Shown here in pieces: positions 9,765-17,800 of a DNA stretch of 64,000 bases. The translations under genes and the position numbers were made by a program. The notes under the pieces were generated by a model. It was not told where the DNA came from. It saw nothing but the letters and a program-made list of their open reading frames with translations, and did not search any database. Where the stretch lies: positions 2,232,001 to 2,296,000 of the forward strand of contig OZ345364.1 in the NCBI GenBank assembly GCA_977006965.1. Direction: 5' to 3'. The stretch's first letter is position 1, and the number at the start of each line of letters is the position of its first letter. Source of the DNA: Phymatolithon calcareum (taxonomy: Eukaryota > Rhodophyta > Florideophyceae > Hapalidiales).

Positions 9765-10520
9765 TGTAGCGCCCACTGCATTTTTCCTTTCCGTTGCAAT
9801 GCTATTCCCGGACACGACAGCAAGGCTGAGTCTGTAAGGAATGCAGTAAGCGCTTCTGTTTTTCGCGACTGTACGCCACGAACCTTTGATCGCGATCCAC
9901 ATGGAACGCCGAATCAGAGGCTCGCGACTTTAGTTGCCTTGTCTAGGTGATCTGCTGGGCCACACGAGGAACGTGTCCCATGTGCATGTAGAATTTGTGT
10001 TTTTCTCTTTGCTAGTAGTACATAAGATAGTTTGTCCCTTCCGTTTAGTAAAGGAAGGTGGAGGTTTCTGGATTTCGGCTCGATTGCTTGGATCCTACAC
10101 GCATCACGCTTGTGAGTCCCTTCGACCACGCGAAGTCGGAGATTTCCCACCCTTCCTGTTCGCTTCCTCGCCGTGCAAGCCAGTACGGCGGGAACTCAGC
10201 GACAGATCCATCCTTTTCTTTTCGCGCGTCCGCCTCAATCTCGACGGCCCTTCCAAGGTCGCCATCATCCAACGTTGCCGATATCGTCAACGCTTTGCAC
10301 CCTCCCTTTTATTCGCTTTTCTCCACCATTCATCTCACGCGTCCTCAAGACGCCGTTTTCTGTAACTCCTCTTTCCCCTTTCTTCGTGTTTTGTTTCTCT
10401 TTCTCTCTCTCTTTTCTTTCCTCATTTCAGTCTCTCTTTGTTTTGTCTCTCCCGCATTTTTCTCTGCTCCGGTCTTCTCTGACCACTGTGACGTCGGGTT
10501 CTAGTGAGCCTGGCGCTACA
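9765..10520 (+). repeat. 3' LTR
   Basis: The 756-bp right LTR has the same length and termini as the 5' copy. It differs only at 10232-10233 (GC for AA). The right target duplication CTGGG follows at 10521-10525. Confidence 0.95.
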
Positions 10521-10735
10521 CTGGGGCAGGTGTCAATTCGGAGTTGCTTGAACCTACAGTTCCAAGCCACCGCTTAATGAAGAAAACCAACTCCGGTCGG
10601 AACTGCATTATGAAGACCTCTGAAACTATAAAACAGAAGTTCTGAAACTGCTTTTGCCAAAAACTCTGGTGATAGAGTTTGAAAACTCTACATTTTTGGA
10701 TCCTGGCCAATTTTTGTGTCCCTAGATTAATCTAG

Positions 10736-11554
10736 GGCAAAGTTCAACAATATTTTCTTTCCGGTCTAGCTTGTAGCCAAATTCATGCCTTATTATAGTG
10801 GCTTCTTGTGATTGATTCTCACCGGTATAGGAACGCGCAATGGGCAGACCGGAAAATTCGCAGTGACCGGCACCGAACATGTAAGCTCATTGAGCTCATC
10901 TCCTGGAAAATTGGCGCCTCACAATTAGTATAAATAATATCTGTGATCGTCACTGATCCCAATCTGGGCACGTCGGAAGTAACAAGAACATTAAACGTCA
11001 AAAACCATGTTTCAGAAGTAACCACACAGCTGTTAAGCCAGTTACTTTCTATAAAGAAGACATGCGGCTCGCACGGGGGCAATTTGCACCCAAGGCCCAG
11101 GTTTTGAACCTACAAACACCGTTTGAGGGTGTTGCAGTCTATCTGATTTGTAAGGCAGGCAAATTCAACAATATTTTCTTTCGGGTCTGGCTTGGAGCCA
11201 AATTCATGCCTTATTATAGTGGCTTCTGGTGGTTGATTCTCACCGGTATAGGAACGCGCAATGGGCAGACTGGTAAATTCGCAGTGACCGGCACCGAACA
11301 TGTAAGCTCATTGAGCTCATCTCCTAGAGAATCGGCGCCTCACAATTAGTATAAATAATATCTGTGATCGTCACTGATCCCAATCTGGGCACGTCGGAAG
11401 TAACAAGAACATTAAACGTCAAAAACCATGTTTCAGAAGTAACCACACAGCTATTAAGCCAGTTACTTTCTATTAAGAAGGCTTGCGGCTCGCGCGGGGC
11501 CAATTTGCACCCAAGGCCCAAGTTTTGAACCTACGAACACAGTTTGAGGGTGTT
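10736..11554 (+). repeat. Tandem duplication, about 397-bp unit, period 421
   Basis: Copy 1 spans about 10736-11133 and copy 2 about 11158-11554, offset by 421 bases. They share long near-identical stretches, for example TTCAACAATATTTTCTTTC near the start and GTTTGAGGGTGTT at the end, with scattered substitutions. Each copy contains TATAAATAATATCTGTG. No gene is recognised inside. The unit may be a fragment of an unidentified transposable element, since the end resembles TGAGGGTGTTTTA at 579-592. Confidence 0.85.
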
Positions 11555-11878
11555 TTAGTGACAGCTCTAGCGCACTGGTGCACTTACAGCTGCATTATAG
11601 TTGAGTCATCATTGGTCACCAGTGCACCATGTGCTTTCGCTGTGCAGTGCTTTAGCTAGTGCATAAGACCGAAGTATTTTGTGTTGGAATGACTGTAGAA
11701 TTGTCGTGGAACTGTCACGGACGTCACGAGTAGTACACGTGTCAGAGTGTTGAAGGGTGCGTTTTAGACGATAATCCAACATTGTCGCAATTAAATTTCG
11801 ACAATGCTGTAGGATCCGAATGACAATCGCCCCGTCTATACAGGATTTTCCAAGCAGGAACAATGCATGGCATCTTAG
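11555..11878. other. Spacer with stray inverted-repeat motif
   Basis: No gene is seen. At 11832-11845 CCGTCTATACAGGA resembles the terminal motif GTCTATACCGG of the adjoining DNA elements. This suggests an older, decayed copy or nested insertion here. Confidence 0.4.
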
Positions 11879-12494
11879 GCTCGGTCTATACCGGGTGGTT
11901 TTGTGTTGTGTCTGGAAGCAGTACTGTAATTCATTTCGCGGCAACTTCCAAATTAGTCTATACCGGATTTGCTGTGTTCGTGTTCGTTGAAGCAATTCCG
12001 TAATTTTTGGAGCCCCTTTTCAAGAACATTGTTCTGTACTTGTTCTCACCGCTCCTACTCATTTTATACTTAGTAATGTACTCGAACGACATCCGGTCGC
12101 GCCTTTTGGATGGGGATCGATATCAAGCGCTCAGTCCATTGTCCATCGATGAGTCTACTAGAGACAAAAGTACTGTGAGTATAGTGGTGGCGACGATCGC
12201 TGGGTTGGCGCTGTCCATCGTGTTGGCTCGGGACATGCATCGAGAAGGGAGTTGAAAGGGACTTATATACTGTAGCACGCGCCAAAATGCAAATTCGCGC
12301 CAAATGCGGACACGACAATTATTTTAACTTCTTGACCGCGGGAAAGAAGTTAACATTTTTGTCGTGTTCGTTTGCTTCCATCTCATCGCTGGCAGTTTTG
12401 TCATAGCGCTTTACAGAAGCGACCAACCAATTATATATCACAAATTTCAAAACTGCTTCCGAACACAGCACAAAAAATCCGGTATAGACCGAGC
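11879..12494 (-). mobile_element. Non-autonomous inverted-repeat DNA element, copy 1
   Basis: Terminal inverted repeats GCTCGGTCTATACCGG (11879) and CCGGTATAGACCGAGC (ending 12494) bound a 616-bp element. Near the right third a hairpin forms around TTAACTTCTTGACCGCGGG / AAGAAGTTAA (12316-12370). On the minus strand from an ATG at 12218 it encodes a short hydrophobic N-terminus (TVLLSLVD) and then, after a TGA at 12125-12123, an RSPSKRRDRMSFE segment. The same order of motifs occurs in copy 2, so this was once a coding region. The ORF resembles the N-terminal part of Harbinger-type transposases, but no catalytic domain is present. No clean target duplication was found. Confidence 0.6.
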
Positions 12495-13003
12495 TCGGTC
12501 TGTCTTAGCAACCAATCTTAGTTCAACTTTCAAAAAACAACCTTCCAAAATGCGTTCGAGCACGCACTCCAAGCTTTCTATACAAGCCGCGACGACCAAG
12601 CTGATCGAAAGCCGAACGCCGAGAACCTTCGCAATCTATTTGTCTCACCTGCTTCATCCGTTCATGTCGATAAGGCTAATTCTTTGGACTAGGCGGATGG
12701 ACCTGGCACGGCGATTGGCTCGGTCTATACCGCACATGCCCGTGCCCGTGCCTGCCCGATGTAATTACAGTAGAACTGGGCAATTTCCACCTAGTCTATA
12801 CCGGATTATGTATGCCCTGTGCCAGAAATTCTATTTTAGATGACTGCATCCATGCATGGCTGGGCTCACCGACCGTCTTGCTCGTACTGCACTATTCTCC
12901 AATTTGTGGAAACTAATGATCGCGCTGACCGTTGCACAGAAAGCGATAAATACCACCCAGGTAACCCAGCACAACGGGCAAATCGGAGGAGCACGAGAAC
13001 TGT

Positions 13004-13252
13004 TCAAGTCCATGACCGTACAGGGGCTCGCAATGCGACTGCAGTCCCCGGCCGCTCCTGTAGTAGTCTAAAAGCTCTTTTGAACTCGGAGTCACTCAAA
13101 AGACCGATAACGCGTTCGAAACACTGCCGATCACGCCTACGCGATGCTGAGCGAAATCGCCTCTCAAGCTTGTCGCCAAACGATATGTCAACAAGCGATA
13201 GCAAGACAGTGACGATGCTGCCCACAATAGCGAAAGTATTTTGCGCATCCAT
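13004..13252 (-). CDS. Small hydrophobic/basic ORF of the element (transposase N-terminus remnant)
   Basis: ATG at 13252, stop at 13004, 82 aa. The N-terminus has a hydrophobic stretch (IVGSIVTVLLSLVD). It is followed by a basic segment RSASRRRDRQCFE and an amphipathic segment LLSDSEFKRAFRLL. The element copy at 11879-12494 preserves AIV...TVLLSLVD, RSPSKRRDR and FE at matching positions, so selection acted on protein in an ancestor. The pattern hydrophobic head, RRR patch, 'LSDSEFKR.FR' is like the beginning of Harbinger/DDE_Tnp_4 transposases, and the catalytic part is missing. Expression today is doubtful. Confidence 0.45.
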   Translation of the reverse strand: MDAQNTFAIVGSIVTVLLSLVDISFGDKLERRFRSASRRRDRQCFERVIGLLSDSEFKRAFRLLQERPGTAVALRAPVRSWT

Positions 13253-13356
13253 CGTCGACACTAATGACAACAGCGAACAGCAAAATCAGTACGAAGGGGT
13301 CATGGAGGGGTAAACAAGCATTGTCTTCGCGCCAAATCAAAATTTCGTGCCAAATA

Positions 13357-13449
13357 GGAAGCAAAACGGGCAGAACAGGACAGTTAACTTCTTTCCCGAG
13401 GGAAAGAAGTTAACTGTCCTGTTCTGCCCGTTCTGCCCGTTTTGCTTCC
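13357..13449. repeat. Long near-perfect palindrome inside DNA element
   Basis: A left arm starting GGAAGCAAAACGGGCAGAAC pairs over about 40 bases with the right arm ending GTTCTGCCCGTTTTGCTTCC, around the centre TTTCCCGAGGGAAA (near 13398). The right arm carries an extra 10-base GTTCTGCCCG. The core TTAACTTCTTTCCC / GGGAAAGAAGTTAA is perfect. A shorter version occurs in copy 1 of the element. Confidence 0.9.
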
Positions 13450-13535
13450 GAATGAGAAATTACAGTACCGTTCAACCAATAATATGCCCTAAAATTCGGG
13501 CACGGGCATGGGCACAAGCGGTATAGACCGAGCCT

Positions 13536-13919
13536 GATATTGTTTGCCTCAATGAATGGCAGCATTTGTACGCCTACCCTGTTTACAGTGGCGGCCACTG
13601 CGGCGATTTCTGCCCGGAGTGAGGTCCTCGCGTGCACGTTTGCATCATGTGTGCTTCATATATGGCGGAATTGTATCTAAGTCGTCATTGCTATGGCCAT
13701 GTGCAACTCAGATGCGATTTGCTCGTGGCACGCGGGCAGTGCATCTGCAATCCTTGGTGCACCTCCACTTTTATGAAGAACTCAATCAAATCGAAGGCCC
13801 GTCTCTCTCTTCGCGAGGTAAAGAACGTTCAGTGTGCAGCAGTATGCGCGACTAGGCCGACGTGCAACAGAGAACCGACTTCTGAGCGTGTCAAGAAAGC
13901 ATGCAAATTCAACGGATGA
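13536..13919 (+). pseudogene. Cysteine-rich secreted protein, broken paralog
   Basis: One plus frame reads VCLNEWQHLYAYPVYSGGHC and then GDFCPE, TGA (13620-13622), and continues in the same frame through cysteine-rich sequence (CIMC, GQCICNPWCTST, VQCAAVCATRPTC) to a stop at 13917. The segment VYSGG.C.DFC.E is shared with the intact secreted protein at 14929-15534 (VYSGGKCSDFCYE). The 5' part, including any signal peptide, is missing and is replaced by the right end of the DNA element at 12717-13534. It has lost its start and carries an internal stop, so it is called a pseudogene. An internal intron cannot be excluded. Confidence 0.6.
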
Positions 13920-14109
13920 TGCCTATCTAGTCTCCTATGTCGTTATCGACCTGCCGGCCTGCCCTTCATTGGGGTCCGGTGCTATCACCGTGCCCTGCTG
14001 CAATCCAAAACTGATTGAGCCGTGTCTGGATAGGTACCGAATACCCGTAAAGCTGTACATATTAATGGGCAATTCCGATGGCAATTCCAACGGGGGACGC
14101 CAGAGGCAT

Positions 14110-14790
14110 TTATAATATCATTGTTGGAGCAACGAGGTCAGTGCAAATCAGAGGGGGCGACAATATTTGAAGAGCAGCTCGTTTCATCCCCGTTCGCCAT
14201 CTGACGGCATACGCTCCACCTTGCACTCCAACGCGACAAGATTGACTAATGTGAATTCCATCCTTCAAGTTTGTCAATTGTTTTCGATTCTTCCCTAGTA
14301 GAAGCACCGTTTCATCTCCAGAACTACAGACTTCGCAACTCTTTGTAACAGCAAAGTCTGCAGTGCTGGAACAATTGTGACTTGACAAACTCCTACTACT
14401 GTATGCCGAAAGATTTTCAATTTTAATGGTACTCTTCAAAACGCACACTTGGAGCTTGCTTCTAGGACTGCAAATATTGGACGAAAGTAGATGACCCGAA
14501 TTTCACCTGCTTGACTGCACAGCACCTCCCGATCGGCAACGATAGCATATGTCGTTACGATACAAGCATCCCCGGACGTGCTGGAAAGGATATGCTTTAT
14601 TTAAATGATACTTCATTGATGAAACCGTGCATCCAGATCCGGAGCATGACTTCGCTACAGCCAGCGTGGGCACCTTGGTAGGGAATGTGGCGTAATCATC
14701 CAAGCGCAAGCAGAGGCAAACGCGGCCTCTCTGCTTCCAGCATTCCTTTCTCAAGAATAATGCGCTGCACGAATGGAGCTGTTTAATCAT
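14110..14790 (-). CDS. Cysteine-rich protein of unknown function, two exons
   Basis: Exon 1 runs 14790-14507 and exon 2 14467-14110. They are joined by a 39-base candidate intron (GTGAAATTC...TATTTGCAG on the minus strand) that restores one frame across an otherwise separating stop, giving about 213 aa. Two segments look like repeats of one module: LAVAKSCSGSGCTV in exon 1 and FAVTKSCEVCSSGDETV in exon 2. No known domain is recognised and the N-terminus is not a clear signal peptide; an upstream exon is possible (pyrimidine-rich TTCCCTGTCTTACAG just upstream on the same strand). It is divergent from the secreted cysteine-rich gene at 14929. Confidence 0.45.
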
Positions 14791-14928
14791 GGGGAGGTGT
14801 TTTTCGCCTGGTTTGATATTGTCAAGTGCACTGTAAGACAGGGAAAATTTCCTTAATAAAGGAAACCATCTCCACTTGGGGTGTTAAGCCGCCCACCACC
14901 AGGGGAATGCCCTTCAACAACGGTCACA

Positions 14929-15534
14929 ATGTATATTCGAATGGTCCCATTCCTTGCAATTTTTTTCCTTCTGCAATCCGTTTTGGGAAGCTCAGTGGAA
15001 AAGGCAGTCATTCCACCGCTCTGTGCTCCCCGACGAACGATTCATCTCGGGGGCAAGAACGTATGCAACAGCAAAGAAAAGGACTTCTTCGCGTGCTCCG
15101 TCTACAGTGGCGGGAAATGCAGTGATTTCTGCTACGAGCTTGTCCTTTCCCGTGCTCTGGAGGCTCGAGCGTGCCGTAACCGGCCTTCAAACTGGCGTCT
15201 CTACTTTTTGAACCGTCGCTGTTTTTTCCAATGCAGGAGGACACGTCACCAGATCAGACGGGCGCGTCGTACTCAGTTTGTGACCCTGAGTGCACTCGTG
15301 TTTGTATCTGTTCAGAACAGGACAATCTCATCAGAGAGCATGCTATTTCAACCTGAGAAGAAGCTAGATCCCAAGGAGTTAGCTGCTTGTCGCAGGCGTG
15401 GACAATGTGCTCCGCTTAAAAGGGCTGCACAAGTGCCAGAAAACTGCGATTTGTGCAGCTGGCAAAAAGTCGAGTGCCATCCTAGCTGCAGCAAGGATGA
15501 ACCCTTCACGTGGCCATTTGAGTGGCACTTCTAA
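14929..15534 (+). CDS. Secreted cysteine-rich protein
   Basis: The ATG at 14929 (or 14941) opens a 201-aa frame with a strong signal peptide (MVPFLAIFFLLQSVLGSS). Paired cysteines follow: NVCN, FACSVYSGGKCSDFC, CRRRGQC, NCDLCSW, ECHPSC. It is probably secreted and disulfide-bonded. The VYSGG.C.DFC.E segment is shared with the broken copy at 13536-13919. The middle (about 15180-15300) is Arg-rich and unlike the rest. A pyrimidine tract ending TTTTTTCCAATGCAG at 15236 could be a 3' splice site, after which another frame reads SVCDPECTRVCICSEQ. The true product may therefore be spliced and differ after residue about 70. AATAAA-like signals lie downstream (15632-15640). Function is unknown. Confidence 0.6.
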   Translation: MYIRMVPFLAIFFLLQSVLGSSVEKAVIPPLCAPRRTIHLGGKNVCNSKEKDFFACSVYSGGKCSDFCYELVLSRALEARACRNRPSNWRLYFLNRRCFFQCRRTRHQIRRARRTQFVTLSALVFVSVQNRTISSESMLFQPEKKLDPKELAACRRRGQCAPLKRAAQVPENCDLCSWQKVECHPSCSKDEPFTWPFEWHF

Positions 15535-15802
15535 TAGCAACGAAATGCTGTCTTACTGCCACGCACAGATCGATTTAATTTTCAATGTGGTACTAACGAG
15601 AATCCAAACTGAATGCACTTCGAACGCCAAAATTAAAATAAACGATTTCTGAAACATAATACTGTACAGTTTTCTATGCACACTCAAAAAGTGTGTATTT
15701 AAGGTTTGTAGAAGACGAAGAAGAAGTGTAGATTTTTATTTAAAAATTACGAACGCATCCGGAGACATTTGGGGCAACCTTGCGAGTACTATGCGAGCAT
15801 AG
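15535..15802. other. 3' flank of secreted gene
   Basis: AT-rich sequence with possible polyadenylation signals (AATTAAAATAAA near 15629). No further gene is seen before the SINE target duplication at 15803. Confidence 0.5.
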
Positions 15803-16106
15803 CAAGGGTCTGACTTTGTTTGTTTGTTTATTGCCGGATATTTGAGCTACACAATGTGTACGTTACTCAACATCTCGGGGGCCTCTAAGATGTTCCGGGG
15901 CTGGATCCATTCTGGGTACTCACGTAAGTGCTTCCCGCGAATACTGCGGCACAACACTACACGGCGACATCCGTGTGCCCTTCGTGGAACGTAATTCAAT
16001 TCTTGCTTGACAGGACTCGAACCGGCGACCTCAACATCCCTTCCTGTATCATACCGAGATACTCGCACAGGTGCGCGGAGGCAGTTTTACCACAAGGGTC
16101 TGACTT
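15803..16106 (-). mobile_element. tRNA-derived SINE, copy 1, with 14-bp target duplications
   Basis: The element (15817-16092, 276 bp) is flanked by identical CAAGGGTCTGACTT at 15803-15816 and 16093-16106. On the minus strand it starts with a tRNA-like head: GTGGTAAAACTGCC, then an extra-arm-like stretch, then the B box CGGTTCGAGTCCTG. A body of about 170 bases follows, and it ends in a CAATAAACAAACAAACAAA tail. Head plus long spacing fits a class II (Ser/Leu-type) tRNA ancestor. Transcription would be by polymerase III, and mobilisation by a LINE. Copies 2 and 3 lie at 53182 and 61277. Confidence 0.9.
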
Positions 16107-17199
16107 GATTTTAGACTAGTGGGTGCGACATCATCTGGTGGGGTACCAAAGCCTACATCTGGATCATTAAGGTTTGCGGAGTAAGTGTGCGTTTAGACAA
16201 AGGTGCTTCCGCCCAGAGAGAGGGAAGAGGGAGCCGGCGTAAGAGCATTTTCATCCTTTCGCGTCGACGATTGCATACAAATGAGGCTATACACAATCGC
16301 AATACCCGCGAAGGGCTTGCGACTGTAGAGGCTGTAAAACTAGGGGCCGCCATGGCGCTGACCGTATGAGCGTGGTTCAGGTGTTGTGTGAGGGTTGGAA
16401 TCAAGAAGAAGGTTTACTTGGCCATTGTTGGTCGACAAGCCGATTTACCGGACGACGATGGATGTCTGTCTCGCTATGAGCTGTCGATGATTTATGTGGA
16501 TGTCGATATCCGTGACCCTGCTACTTGGGGTGAACTACATTGTCTTATAAACCATAAATGATCTATGAATAGAACTACAGAAAGCTTCGTTAGGAGGAAA
16601 CCATGCATCAAAATGATGACGCCACATAACTTACACGTCATCTCGTGCCCATGGAAGTGTTGAATTCATCTCACGCCAGTAGATCTTGTGGCTGTGAAAA
16701 ATGGAAATAAACAGGAGGGAAAAACATAGTTGGAGCGTTAGCTTGGAGTTGGCCCACGAAGGAAGGCCAGAATCCTTCTGTGAGGAGTTATGTCAGCCAG
16801 AGCACAGCTCTTCATTGCAGAGACGATAAGGCTGGACGAGGAATCTTTGCGCGAGATTTAGCCGCCCCTTGTACGGCAAGCAATATGTAGGAGGTCCAGA
16901 TTTTGTGGATGGATGTCAACGGCTCTTCGACAAACAGAAGAATCCTGAGATTTACAGCGACCCTGTACCACGCTAAACCGGCCCTCGACGTGGCGTCAGC
17001 ACCACTACAGTGGGGTACTCTAAGTGGATTTACTCATAAGAGTGAAAATGGGGGCGTATACCCAATGAATTTATATGAGCATTCAGGAAGTCCATAGTCC
17101 TATGTCGGTGTTCTCACCTGGAGACAAGGCGTTGCCCAACCTGAGATTACACTTCTCACGCCAGAGCGGTCGCCGCACTGACAGGCACAACCCAAAGCC
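16107..17199. other. Intergenic, no gene seen
   Basis: No frame has a recognisable domain. The stretch just 5' of the helicase relic may hold further decayed helicase sequence, but I could not align any motif. Confidence 0.4.
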
Positions 17200-17800
17200 T
17201 CTACAACTCTCTACGACGACGTACGACGTGATTCACACACTTCAAGTTGTACGTCATTCCAGCATGTGCAATGGGTCTACAAAGCGAGTATTGAGCAGCA
17301 AACAGGACGAGCTGGACGCATTGGACCAGGTCATGAATATCGGCCGCATTCTTCGGCTGTTTTCGATCGGCAATTTCAAAAGTTCAGGAAAGTAGAGATG
17401 AAAAGAGTACCGACGGACGCGATTGTACTACGGTTGCGATCGCTTGGGATTTTGCATGTGGATAAGTTTCCGTTCCCTAGGAAACCGGATACGAAGGCTC
17501 TTCTGGATGAACAATCTTCGTTCGAACGCATTGGAGCGTTGCAATCTGGAAAAGAACATTCTTTGCGATAACTGACATTGAAGGGCGGAATTTAGAAGGC
17601 GATGATGGAGATGGAATATCAGGTGTGCTGTTGAGTGTGTGACGAGAAGGGAACTGCCAAAGATTCCTGCACGACCTCGATTCGTTCGCATGATTGCTGC
17701 GGCTAGCAATTGTCCAGACCGTATCGAGTAGTTTTCTTAGGCACTTACTGCCCTGCAGAAACTCTTCTCTTTATAACTGAAGTTATGGTAAAGCGCGAGG
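17200..17800 (+). pseudogene. DEAH-box RNA helicase relic (DHX37/Dhr1-like)
   Basis: The plus frame at 17266-17571 reads WVYKASIEQQTGRAGRIGPG, the motif VI region of DEAH helicases, then YR..SSAVF. It continues with VLRLRSLGI, FPFP, AL and IGAL, the order seen in the winged-helix and ratchet region of DHX37/Dhr1, a ribosome-biogenesis helicase. After a stop at 17569, a shifted frame gives LPKIPARPRFVRMIAAASNC, matching the next conserved 'P.SPR..RM...A' segment, and 'ALTALQKLF' follows after stops. The conserved QR of motif VI is QQ. Frameshifts, stops and loss of the N-terminal ATPase domain show it is dead. Confidence 0.7.

Larger units (their letters stand above)
2042..10520 (+). mobile_element. 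Complete Ty3/gypsy chromovirus LTR retrotransposon
   Basis: An 8479-bp element bounded by two 756-bp LTRs, each starting TGTAGCGCC and ending GGCGCTACA. It is flanked by a perfect 5-bp target duplication CTGGG (2037-2041 and 10521-10525). The order is LTR, primer-binding site, gag, pol (protease, reverse transcriptase, RNase H, integrase, chromodomain), a G-rich tract, LTR. The domain order with integrase after RNase H defines Ty3/gypsy, and the C-terminal chromodomain places it among chromoviruses. The LTRs differ at two adjacent bases only (2509-2510 AA versus 10232-10233 GC), which indicates a recent insertion. A TGA early in the apparent gag frame may make this copy defective. Confidence 0.97.
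12717..13534 (-). mobile_element. Non-autonomous inverted-repeat DNA element, copy 2
   Basis: It begins GGCTCGGTCTATACCGC and ends GCGGTATAGACCGAGCC. The arms continue as a GC-rich inverted repeat (TGCCCGTGCCCGTGCC against GGGCACGGGCATGGGCA), giving termini of about 40 bp. Inside are an intact 82-codon minus-strand ORF (13252-13004) and a long palindrome (13357-13449). The family relation to copy 1 rests on shared termini, a shared hairpin position and a shared ORF. The right end lies exactly at the start of the broken cysteine-rich gene at 13536, which suggests insertion into or deletion beside that gene. Confidence 0.7.
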
